DNA of 64,000 nt from NCBI GenBank assembly GCA_001916965.1, contig MNTL01000050.1, positions 1 through 64,000 on the forward strand. The letters run 5' to 3'. The notes under the pieces were generated by a model. The model did not search any database. It was not told the origin of the DNA and saw only the letters and a list, made by a program, of their open reading frames with translations. This DNA is from Roseburia sp. CAG:10041_57 (GTDB lineage Bacteria; Bacillota; Clostridia; Lachnospirales; Lachnospiraceae). This document shows, one piece after another, positions 9,015 through 16,000 of the stretch (positions within the stretch are counted from its first letter, which is position 1; every line of letters begins with the position of its first letter). Made by a program: the position numbers and the translations under genes.

Positions 9015-9875
9015 CTAACGGCTCAGAGTCACCTGATCAAATTCCAGTTCTACGTAATCTCCCATGGCATGTTCCGCTTCTACGAAAAGAACCACATGAT
9101 TATTCCTGATTGCAGAATATCCGGCAGGAATCAACTCCTGATTATTCCAGTCCACGTCATAGTCCAACAGCGTCATGGCATAATCCGTCACATAACCATT
9201 ATTCAAAAAAGCCGAAAAATCCGCCATATCTACTCCCTCAGAGATAATCTCATATCCGCTTGCAGTCTCCAGACCAGAAACAATCCGTGCCATGTCAGCA
9301 TAATCCTTCAATCGTAGATTCTTACCTGTTGTCAGATCCAGATTCATCGTCCTGATCAGATTGGTCGGATGGGCTGCCCCTTCATAATTACAATATCCTC
9401 TGAAAATTACGGACAGGATGCCTGTTCCCTGTGTTGCTACTTGATATCCTAATCCATATGCAGTTAATCTCTCTTCTGAAATCTCCTGCATGACCATCTG
9501 CTTCACATTCTCATTAATAGTGTTCTGAAGCTCTGTATTCTCCATATCTATAAGCTGAGGAAATACCACCTTCACCTTACAGCTGCCATTTAATGTATCT
9601 TCATATGTAACGCTCTCTATATCATATTGCACTGTCTGCTCATCGGCAAAAGCCACCGTTTCTTCCTCAGTCTGCGTTTCTGTCTCCTCTTCTGATTCAG
9701 TCTGTGGCTGCGACTCTCTGATAATAATGGGTTCTGACTGCTCCGGGAGCAGCTCTCCAAAATCTACTGTAGATTCTGTTTCTTCTGCCGACTGTTGTCC
9801 ACATCCACCAAGGCAGAGCACCATGCCTAATGTTATTATCACCTGCTGTATTCGTCTTCGTTCTCTGTTCTTCAT
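9015..9875 (-). CDS. DUF4163/DUF3298-type lipoprotein
   Basis: A predicted membrane lipoprotein of 286 residues. The signal peptide ends at lipobox LGGC (about residue 25), followed by a Glu/Thr-rich linker to about residue 75. The rest resembles the paired DUF4163-DUF3298 module found in RsiV and PdaC: an N-terminal half with INENVKQMVMQ and YCNYEGAAHPTN, and a C-terminal half with LIPAGYSAIRNNHVVLFVE and DYVELEFDQV. In RsiV this module binds lysozyme; whether this protein does so is unknown. There is no sigma factor gene next to it. The SD is AAGGAGG. Confidence 0.78.
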   Translation of the reverse strand: MKNRERRRIQQVIITLGMVLCLGGCGQQSAEETESTVDFGELLPEQSEPIIIRESQPQTESEEETETQTEEETVAFADEQTVQYDIESVTYEDTLNGSCKVKVVFPQLIDMENTELQNTINENVKQMVMQEISEERLTAYGLGYQVATQGTGILSVIFRGYCNYEGAAHPTNLIRTMNLDLTTGKNLRLKDYADMARIVSGLETASGYEIISEGVDMADFSAFLNNGYVTDYAMTLLDYDVDWNNQELIPAGYSAIRNNHVVLFVEAEHAMGDYVELEFDQVTLSR

Positions 9876-10005
9876 GCCATTCCTCCTTCATGTCAAAATT
9901 CCAACTATCAGAAACACACAATACGAGTCTCCCAAGTTATCGTCGTATTCGCCAAATGTCCACGCAAGCATGACCGCTTAGTTCATTACACACGTGAATA
10001 GAAAC

Positions 10006-10042
10006 GAAAAACCCCAGAACGGAAATCGTTCTGAGGTTTTTG
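10006..10042 (-). terminator. Terminator downstream of tRNA-Leu(AAG)
   Basis: Minus-strand stem AACCTCAGAACG / CGTTCTGGGGTT, with a G-T pair, is followed by a T run. It starts a few bases after the tRNA 3' end. The flanking A and T runs make it potentially bidirectional. Confidence 0.85.
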
Positions 10043-10045
10043 TAA

Positions 10046-10129
10046 TGCGGAAGATGGGACTTGAACCCACACGCCATTGCTGGCACAAGATCCTTAGTCT
10101 TGCCTGTCTGCCAATTCCAGCACTTCCGC
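10046..10129 (-). tRNA. tRNA-Leu (anticodon AAG)
   Basis: An 84-nt class II tRNA. Acceptor arms GCGGAAG and CTTCCGC pair and are followed by discriminator A. The anticodon stem CAAGA/TCTTG encloses loop CTAAGGA, giving anticodon AAG (reads CTT). A long variable arm and the TpsiC arm GGGTTCAAGTCCC are present. CCA is not encoded. Confidence 0.94.
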
Positions 10130-10180
10130 ATGACAGCTATTTCTCTGAGGTTTTTATTCCTCATCGCCGCTGCAAGAGTT

Positions 10181-10209
10181 ATATTATCACTATAGGGTTG
10201 ATATGTCAA
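10181..10209 (-). promoter_or_regulatory. Promoter of tRNA-Leu(AAG)
   Basis: Minus strand TTGACA (10209-10204) and TAATAT (10186-10181) are separated by exactly 17 bases, about 50 bases upstream of the mature tRNA. Confidence 0.85.
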
Positions 10210-10286
10210 CAACTTTTTAAAAAAATTTTTCAAAAATACAAATTATTATGTTTTTTGAAATTATTTAAAAAAATCGAAAAAAGTTG

Positions 10287-10315
10287 TTGACAGAAATGGG
10301 TGTTTCGTGTAGAAT
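10287..10315 (+). promoter_or_regulatory. Promoter of tRNA-Leu(CAG)
   Basis: TTGACA at 10287-10292 and TAGAAT at 10310-10315 with a 17-base spacer. Predicted start near 10322, a few bases before the tRNA. Confidence 0.88.
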
Positions 10316-10326
10316 AACATTTGTTC

Positions 10327-10410
10327 GCAGGAGTGGTGGAATTGGCAGACGCGCAGGCTTCAGGTGCCTGTGGTAGCAATACCGTGTGGGTTCAAGTCCC
10401 ATCTCCTGCA
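10327..10410 (+). tRNA. tRNA-Leu (anticodon CAG)
   Basis: An 84-nt class II tRNA. GCAGGAG and CTCCTGC form the acceptor stem with discriminator A. The anticodon stem CAGGC/GCCTG encloses loop TTCAGGT, giving anticodon CAG (reads CTG). Long variable arm and GGGTTCAAGTCCC arm are present. CCA is not encoded. It is divergent from tRNA-Leu(AAG), about 200 bases away. Confidence 0.94.
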
Positions 10411-10419
10411 CTTTTTATT

Positions 10420-10463
10420 TTAAAAAGTCGAGATGCTTTAATGATAAAGCATCCCGGCTTTTT
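10420..10463 (+). terminator. Terminator of tRNA-Leu(CAG)
   Basis: An imperfect stem of AAAAAGTCGAGATGCTTT with AAAGCATCCCGGCTTTTT begins about ten bases after the tRNA and ends in a T run. It can also serve the minus-strand signal peptidase gene that ends at 10483. Confidence 0.85.
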
Positions 10464-10482
10464 CTGTATAATGAAATCTTAT

Positions 10483-10968
10483 CTAAGGAATTAGATTTTT
10501 TATTATCTCAGGAACTGAAATAATTGTTATCAGTTTTCCCTTTATATTACTTTTCTTCAAATATGGATCATCCCAATACCTTGAATCATAAGAATCCAAC
10601 CGATTATCTCCCATTGCAAAATAGTAGCCTGTTGGAACATCAAATGACTTTATGCAGTTGGTTTCTATATCATCTGATAAATATTCTTCATAGTACATCT
10701 TACCATTGACATAAACCTTCCCATTATCAAAGCTTATATGTTCTCCCGGAAGTCCTATTATGCGCTTAATTAATATATTTCCATCCTCTGCTCTATCTGA
10801 TACTGTACAGATAATTACATCTCCTCTTTCAATATCATCAGCAACATATGCAAGTTTGTTAATTACACAATAATCTCCTGCTACAATATATGGAGCCATG
10901 GAATTAGTCGGAACCAGTCCGATGCTTATAATCTTTGTAAAGAAAATATAGGTTCCGAACTTGCTCAC
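10483..10968 (-). CDS. lepB: Signal peptidase I, N-terminally truncated and fused to intron sequence
   Basis: An S26-family signal peptidase of about 161 residues, which would cleave signal peptides at the outer face of the membrane. The catalytic Ser is in VPTNSMAPYI, the catalytic Lys in LIKRIIGLPGE, and the GDNRLDSYDSRYW box is present. The N-terminus is abnormal: only about 13 hydrophobic residues precede the Ser motif, and the first codons (GTG at 10977 or 10968) lie in sequence matching the 5' part of a group II intron. The natural anchor has probably been lost. GTG 10968 is eight bases after AAGGG; this start is uncertain. The gene may be non-functional or recently rearranged. Confidence 0.75.
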   Translation of the reverse strand: MSKFGTYIFFTKIISIGLVPTNSMAPYIVAGDYCVINKLAYVADDIERGDVIICTVSDRAEDGNILIKRIIGLPGEHISFDNGKVYVNGKMYYEEYLSDDIETNCIKSFDVPTGYYFAMGDNRLDSYDSRYWDDPYLKKSNIKGKLITIISVPEIIKNLIP

Positions 10969-11058
10969 GATGGACACCCTTGCTTTCGGCTATATTCTTC
11001 CCACTACCAGACGGATTCGGGACTTTAACCCGTTAGAAACGTGCGCCGCTAGGCGCAC
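10962..11058 (-). mobile_element. Group II intron 5' remnant (domain I fragment)
   Basis: Minus-strand sequence from 11058 reads as the 5' end of a bacterial group II intron: the hairpin GTGCGCC-TAGC-GGCGCAC, then the conserved AACGGG...AGTCCCG stem, TCTGGTAGTGGG, GCCGAAAGCAAGGGTGTCC and ATCGTGAG. The match stops near 10962, where signal peptidase codons begin. No reverse transcriptase/maturase and no domain V/VI are nearby, so this is about 97 nt of a truncated intron. It starts just after a terminator hairpin, the site preferred by class C introns (family knowledge). Confidence 0.75.
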
Positions 11059-11062
11059 ATAT

Positions 11063-11104
11063 ATAAAATGGGAGCTTGAACTAATATCAAACTCCCATTT
11101 TTTC
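11063..11104 (-). terminator. Terminator of the GNAT gene
   Basis: Minus-strand stem AAAATGGGAG and CTCCCATTTT with a loop of about 17 bases begins at the stop codon of the GNAT gene. The truncated group II intron begins a few bases further on. Confidence 0.8.
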
Positions 11105-11664
11105 TATATGATTTGATACATAAAAATACAATCCTTGTCATAATTAGGTTTTACATGACGATAAACAAATCTTTCCATTTTTTGATCAGTACGAGTGAAT
11201 CCCATTGTTGAATAATGAGCCAGTAATTTTTCATAAGGTAATGCATAGATATAGAGAAGTTTTGCTCCAACATAGCACTGAATATGTTGCACTAACGGCA
11301 AAATAAACTCCCAGAAAATATATGAGCCTAATTTAGGAATGTCATCATTTACCTCTTTATAGTTATCATTGACTGCAAAATTTGCCAATTCAATTCCTGT
11401 AGTAGCATCAAATCCTTTCATAAATCCACGACTAATTGTTATTAACCCGGTTCTCAGAGAAAAATATGCTACTATTTGCATTGTATCCTTATTTCTAATT
11501 ATATATGTTCTTGCAATATTCGAAAGTTCGTCTTGGAGCGACACTTCCTTTAGGTAATGTTCCAACCCGATACCCTTAGAACATTTAAAATCTTTCAAAC
11601 CATCTGTTTTGTTCGATAAATGTTCTATCGTAAATAATTCATTGCATAAATCATTCAGTATCAT
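11104..11664 (-). CDS. GNAT-fold acetyltransferase-like protein
   Basis: A 186-residue protein that fits the GNAT acyl-CoA transferase fold. The core shows ARTYIIRNKDTMQIVAYFSL (beta strands before the acceptor), LANFAVNDNYKE then KLGSYIFWEFILPLVQ in the position of the CoA-binding motif A, and LYIYALPYEKLLAHYSTMGF as motif B. The CoA-loop glycines are sparse (PKLGSY), so activity is uncertain. Its ATG is one base after the stop of a 54-codon gene (TGA-T-ATG), indicating translational coupling. The small-upstream-gene/GNAT arrangement recalls GNAT toxin-antitoxin pairs such as TacAT, but the partner is not a recognisable ribbon-helix-helix protein. The substrate is unknown. Confidence 0.7.
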   Translation of the reverse strand: MILNDLCNELFTIEHLSNKTDGLKDFKCSKGIGLEHYLKEVSLQDELSNIARTYIIRNKDTMQIVAYFSLRTGLITISRGFMKGFDATTGIELANFAVNDNYKEVNDDIPKLGSYIFWEFILPLVQHIQCYVGAKLLYIYALPYEKLLAHYSTMGFTRTDQKMERFVYRHVKPNYDKDCIFMYQII

Positions 11665-11665
11665 A

Positions 11666-11830
11666 TCATTTTACCTTAATGGAACGTCTTTCTTTTATCA
11701 TTCTTTCAAACTCTTTTGCTTCTTTTTCTAATGCTGATCTATCAGGTCTTTTTGCTGAAAGCAGTAAATCATTTATTTTATTGGCAGTTCCACGAAAAAC
11801 AAATTTTCCCTTATATGGTTTTACTTTCAT
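11666..11830 (-). CDS. 54-residue basic protein coupled to GNAT gene (antitoxin candidate)
   Basis: A small gene starting at ATG 11830 with a good SD (GGAGGA, five to six bases upstream). The product begins MKVKPYKGKFVFRGTANK and ends in a charged helix (RSALEKEAKEFERMIKERRS). It is highly basic with no membrane segment. Its stop is separated from the GNAT start by a single base. I do not recognise the family. By position and size it could be an antitoxin or chaperone-like partner of the GNAT protein (inference only). Confidence 0.65.
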   Translation of the reverse strand: MKVKPYKGKFVFRGTANKINDLLLSAKRPDRSALEKEAKEFERMIKERRSIKVK

Positions 11831-11997
11831 ATAGTTCCTCCATTTTTAAGTGATACTATGAACCGATGAACAGAAATTCCTCTGTACAATTTGAATCCCA
11901 GCCTTTTATTAGCATACTGGGTGTCGGAAATAATTTGAACTCGTACCTTCTTTTTATGGTTATTGATATATACGGTCACAGTACATAATTTGAACAA
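11827..11997 (-). CDS. Possible 56-codon ORF upstream of the small protein gene
   Basis: A frame opens at TTG 11997 and ends at a TGA overlapping the next ATG (ATGA). The product would be about 56 residues, basic, with a central KKKVRVQIISDTQYANKRLG. The four-base overlap suggests coupling, and a -10-like TATAAT lies at 12022-12017. The TTG start and weak SD make this uncertain; it may be a remnant of a longer gene. Confidence 0.35.
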   Translation of the reverse strand: MFKLCTVTVYINNHKKKVRVQIISDTQYANKRLGFKLYRGISVHRFIVSLKNGGTI

Positions 11998-12016
11998 TCA
12001 TTAATTTCTTATTTAT

Positions 12017-12022
12017 ATTATA
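12017..12022 (-). promoter_or_regulatory. Putative -10 element for the small-protein/GNAT operon
   Basis: A perfect TATAAT on the minus strand, about 180 bases upstream of the 54-codon gene. No well-spaced -35 hexamer is evident in the AT-rich flank. Confidence 0.4.
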
Positions 12023-12091
12023 CACAATTAAAGCGAAAATAAAAATCAAAATTTTATAAAAATGATTTTTTGCGTAATATTACATATTAAT

Positions 12092-12178
12092 TTATGTCAT
12101 GATAGTTCCTGTCGTTACTACGGCAGCACACAGGTTCACTGCCAGCAAGCGTTTTTTCAATCTCGAAAATCTACTCAT
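12092..12178 (-). CDS. 28-residue signal-like peptide gene
   Basis: A short ORF missing from routine calls. ATG 12178 is preceded by GAGGAATTGATT, an excellent SD and spacing. The product, MSRFSRLKKRLLAVNLCAAV then VTTGTIMT, has a basic N-terminus and a hydrophobic centre with one Cys, like a signal peptide or small exported or membrane peptide. A strong promoter precedes it at 12233-12260. It could be a genuine small peptide (toxin, pheromone-like) or the surviving start of a lost secreted protein. Confidence 0.5.
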   Translation of the reverse strand: MSRFSRLKKRLLAVNLCAAVVTTGTIMT

Positions 12179-12232
12179 AATCAATTCCTCTCTTTCTTAG
12201 ACGAATTATAGTTTCTGGTTCTGTATGAGTGT

Positions 12233-12260
12233 ATTGTACCATACATTAAATAACTGTCAA
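12233..12260 (-). promoter_or_regulatory. Promoter of the 28-codon peptide gene
   Basis: Minus-strand TTGACA (12260-12255) and TACAAT (12238-12233) with a 16-base spacer. The -10 and the following 11 bases are identical to the promoter upstream of the lipoprotein gene at 51 kb. Confidence 0.7.
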
Positions 12261-12269
12261 TTCTACCCC

Positions 12270-12815
12270 TCACAGAGGCCGACCAACAAACTTATCTCCA
12301 TTCTTATGCAGCAAATGAGTCAGTTCATCTGACGACCAAATTTCAGTATACCATGCAACTTCTTTATAGTGTTTCAGCATTTTGGCTGTAGTATCAAATG
12401 CGGTAATAAAAGCAGCCTCCGTACCTGCTTCACAATGACATAGTGATTTCAGTGCATTTACACGATTCTACGTAAAAGGATCTGTAGAATGATATACCTC
12501 TATGAAAATTACTCGCTTTTCCTGTTGATCATAAAAAATAATATCTGGCATATTTCCGGATTGAGACATCACTTTTATACCCAGTTCCTCCATACGCTCA
12601 TTTTTCTGTCGCAAATCTCTATCCGACGCATCTCCGATATAAAGAAGTTCTGGTTTTCCTTTAGATACAAGTGGAATTAATTTTTGCAGAATTTCTATTT
12701 GTAGTTTATTATGAGGTGATTTTTTAAGAGAAATTTGAGTTCCTTCATATTCAATAATATAATCCCGTTCTACAGACTTAGTTTGTTTTAAATATTCAGC
12801 ATATGAAATATGCTC
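12270..12815 (-). pseudogene. BsuBI/PstI-type restriction endonuclease remnant
   Basis: Translation of this stretch in one frame gives about 180 residues resembling the C-terminal domain of BsuBI/PstI type II restriction enzymes: ELLYIGDASDRDL, then NMPDIIFYDQQEKRVIFIEV with PD-(D/E)XK-like acidic residues, then AAFITAFDTTAKM, VAWYTEIWSSDELTHLLH and GDKFVGRPL. The N-terminal domain and start codon are missing; an in-frame TAA lies at the 5' boundary near 12817. A TAG at 12470-12468 interrupts the frame just after the catalytic region. No partner methyltransferase is in the window. It is therefore a decayed, non-functional gene. Confidence 0.75.
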
Positions 12816-12818
12816 TTA

Positions 12819-12864
12819 TAAAAATAACCGCTAAGTTTGCAGACTATCAGGGCGGTTATTTTTA
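12819..12864 (-). terminator. Terminator hairpin of type I toxin remnant
   Basis: AAAAATAACCGC and GCGGTTATTTTT form a 12-base-pair stem. It lies ten bases downstream of the short toxin-like reading frame and has T runs on both strands, as in type I toxin mRNAs of Firmicutes. Confidence 0.7.
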
Positions 12865-12873
12865 TGTCCAAAA

Positions 12874-12948
12874 TTACTTCTTTCTGAAGTACGTTGCAAC
12901 TGCAACCATGAGGATACAGAACTGGATTCTACAGATAAACTCATACTG
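12874..12948 (-). pseudogene. Type I 'holin-like' toxin remnant
   Basis: The minus-strand frame ending at TAA 12876-12874 reads EFICRIQFCILMVAVATYFR followed by KK and stop. This matches the small hydrophobic membrane toxins often labelled putative holin-like toxins in Lachnospiraceae type I systems. The frame lacks a start codon: TAG, CAG, TAT, GAG precede it, and the only internal ATG would leave 11 residues. The terminator hairpin beyond the stop is the expected architecture. I regard it as a decayed toxin gene; an antisense RNA could not be located with confidence. Confidence 0.55.
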
Positions 12949-13005
12949 CTATTGATATAATTTGAACATATTTCAGAGAATATTACGCACTTTGTCATTA
13001 TACGC

Positions 13006-13048
13006 AAAAAGCCCGGATGTAATTTAAAATTACACCCAGGGTTTTCTT
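13006..13048 (-). terminator. Terminator of polC
   Basis: Minus-strand stem of AACCCTGGGTGTAA with TTACATCCGGGCTT (some mismatches) ending in a T run, 20 bases beyond the polC stop codon. It likely ends the long transcript that includes ispG and polC. Confidence 0.85.
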
Positions 13049-13067
13049 AATTTTCTTCACTTCTCTT

Positions 13068-16000
13068 TTATCCCACCAGATCAAACAGGCTGATCTGATT
13101 AGACTCCGGTATGTCGCCCAGTAGTCCGAGGTCACTCATCATATCAATGACGGTCTTGGATACCTTGGTTCGGCTTCTGAAATCGTCTTTTGACAGGAAC
13201 GGACCATCTTTAGCCGCTTCCATGATGGCATCTGCTGCCTTTTCACCCAGACCGTCAATACTACTCAGGGACGGCATGACTTTGCCATCTATAATCTGGA
13301 AGTTACGGGAATGGGCTCTGAATATATCCAGCTTCTCGAATTCAAATCCACGGGCATACATCTCCTGTACAATTCGCATATCCTTGAGTGCATCCTGTTC
13401 CTTGTTGGTCAGTGTGTCACTGCGTTTTCTGTAATCTGCCATTGTTTCTTCCAGATGCTTCTGCCCCTGGCACATGATTTCATAGGAGAAGGCTGACGCA
13501 CGGATACTGAAATATGCGCAGTAATACGCCAACGGATAGTTTACCTTACAATAGGCAATTCGCCACGCCATCATAACATAGGCTGCCGCATGTGCCTTAG
13601 GGAACATGTACTGAATCTTTTCGCAGGACCAGATATACCAGTCAGGCACATCATGTGCTTTCATATCTGCTTTCCATTCATCCCAATTCGCACATTTATG
13701 CTTAGCTACAGTTCCTTTACGGACTGCCTCCATGATCTTGAAGGATTCCTCAGAGTCCAATCCCATGCTGATCAGATAGATCATGATATCATCACGGGTA
13801 CATATAGCCGTGGAAATCGTTGCCTGACCACTCTTGATCAATTCCTGTGCATTACCCAGCCATACGTCAGTACCATGGGAAAGTCCGGCGATTCTGACCA
13901 GATCTGAGAAGTATCTGGGCTGCGTATCAATTAACATCTGCATTGCGAAATCTGTACCAAACTCAGGAATCCCCAGTGCTCCAAGCTTACAGCCACCAAT
14001 CTGCTCCGGGGTGATTCCCAGTGCAGATGTATTCTGGAAAAGGGACATAACGTCCTTATCATCCAGAGGAATGGTAATAGGGTCAATACCTGTTAAATCC
14101 TGCAACATACGAATCATGGTCGGATCATCGTGTCCAAGAATATCAAGCTTCAACAGGTTGTGGTCGATGGAATGGTAATCAAAATGCGTTGTGACTGTAT
14201 CTGTAGTCATATCGTTTGCCGGGTGCTGTACCGGAGTAAAGGAGTTAATCTCCTCTCCTACAGGAAGCACAACGATACCGCCCGGATGCTGTCCAGTGGT
14301 ACGTCTTACCCCAACGCAGCCTTCTACGATACGGTTTATCTCGCTGGTACGCTTGTGTTTTCCACGTTCTTCATAATAATTTTTTACATAACCAAATGCT
14401 GTCTTATCAGCCAGTGTACCGATTGTACCGGCGCGGAAGGTCTGACCGTAACCAAAGATAACTTCTGTATACTTATGCGCCTTACTCTGGTACTCACCGG
14501 AGAAGTTAAGGTCAATATCAGGTTCCTTGTTTCCTTTGAATCCAAGGAATGTTTCAAAAGGAATATCGAATCCGTCTTTTACCAGCTTCTCACCACACAC
14601 AGGGCAGTTCTTATCCGGCATGTCACATCCTGCCATTCCTGCAAAGGCTTTTACTTCATCAGAATAGAAATCCGTATAATGGCACTTCTTACAGTAATAA
14701 TGGGGGCTAAGTGGATTAACCTCCGTGATTCCCGCCATTGTAGCCACGAAGGAAGATCCTACAGAACCTCGTGAACCTACCAGGTATCCGTCTTCTACAG
14801 ACTTCCACACCAGCTTCTGTGCAATGATATACATAACAGCGAATCCATTGCTGATAATGGAATTCAGCTCTCGTTTCAATCTGGCTTCTACGATTTCCGG
14901 CAGTTCTTCTCCATACATTTCATGTGCCTTGCGATAACAGATATCCGTCAGCTGCTGGTCACTGTTCTCAATGACAGGGGGACATTTATCCGGTCTGACG
15001 GGTGCGATTCTATCACACATATCAGCAATCATATTTGTATTGGTGATAACGATTTCCTCTGCCTTTTCACTGCCCAGATAGAAGGAAAATTCATCCAGCA
15101 TCTCTTCTGTGGTACGCAAAAAAAGCGGTGCCTGATTGTCCGCATCCTTAAATCCCTTACCCGTCATAATAATACGACGGTATATCTCATCCTCCGGATC
15201 AAGAAAATGCACATCACAGGTTGCCACTACAGGCTTGTGAAATTCTTCTCCAAGCTTTACGATTCTCTTATTCAATTCAATCAGATCTTCATCTGATTTG
15301 ATATCAGGGAGCTTCTCGGACTCAATCATGAAACGGTTATTGCCAAGAGGCTGTATCTCCAGATAATCATAGAACCTCACGATTCTTGCAATCTGCTCAT
15401 CACTCTGTCCATCCAGCAATGCCCGGAACAGTTCTCCCGCCTCACAGGCACTTCCAATAATCAGCCCTTCTCTGTATTTCTGAATCAGACTCTTAGGAAT
15501 CAGGGGTCTCTTATGGAAATATATCAGATGGGACTCTGATACCAGTCTGTACAGGTTGATTCGTCCCGTCTGGTTCTTTGCAAGAATAATAATATGGTAG
15601 GAATGCAGCTTTCTGATTGCTTCGACGCTGGATTTGCCCAGTTCATTTAAGGATGCCAGATCCAGAATATTGTCTTTCTTGAGCATTTCGATGAATTTTA
15701 CGAAAATTTCTGCTGTACATTCTGCATCATCTACCGCTCTGTGGTGATTTTCCAGAGATATTCCCAGTGTCTTGGCTACAGCATCCAGCGTATATTTGGA
15801 CTGTCCGGTCAATAACGCCCTTGCAATACCGACCGTATCTACATAGGTGAAATCAACAGGGATTCCCTGTCTTTTGGCATTTTCCTTTATAAAGCTGACA
15901 TCAAAATTAGCATTATGCGCCACTAGTATGGCATCTCCTACAAACTCCAAAAAACGTGGCAGCACCACTTCGATAGGGTCTGCGTCCATAACCATACTGT

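Noticed and set aside
14130..14774. 214-codon plus-strand frame inside polC
   Set aside because: Antisense shadow of conserved polC codons, no SD, no family resemblance.
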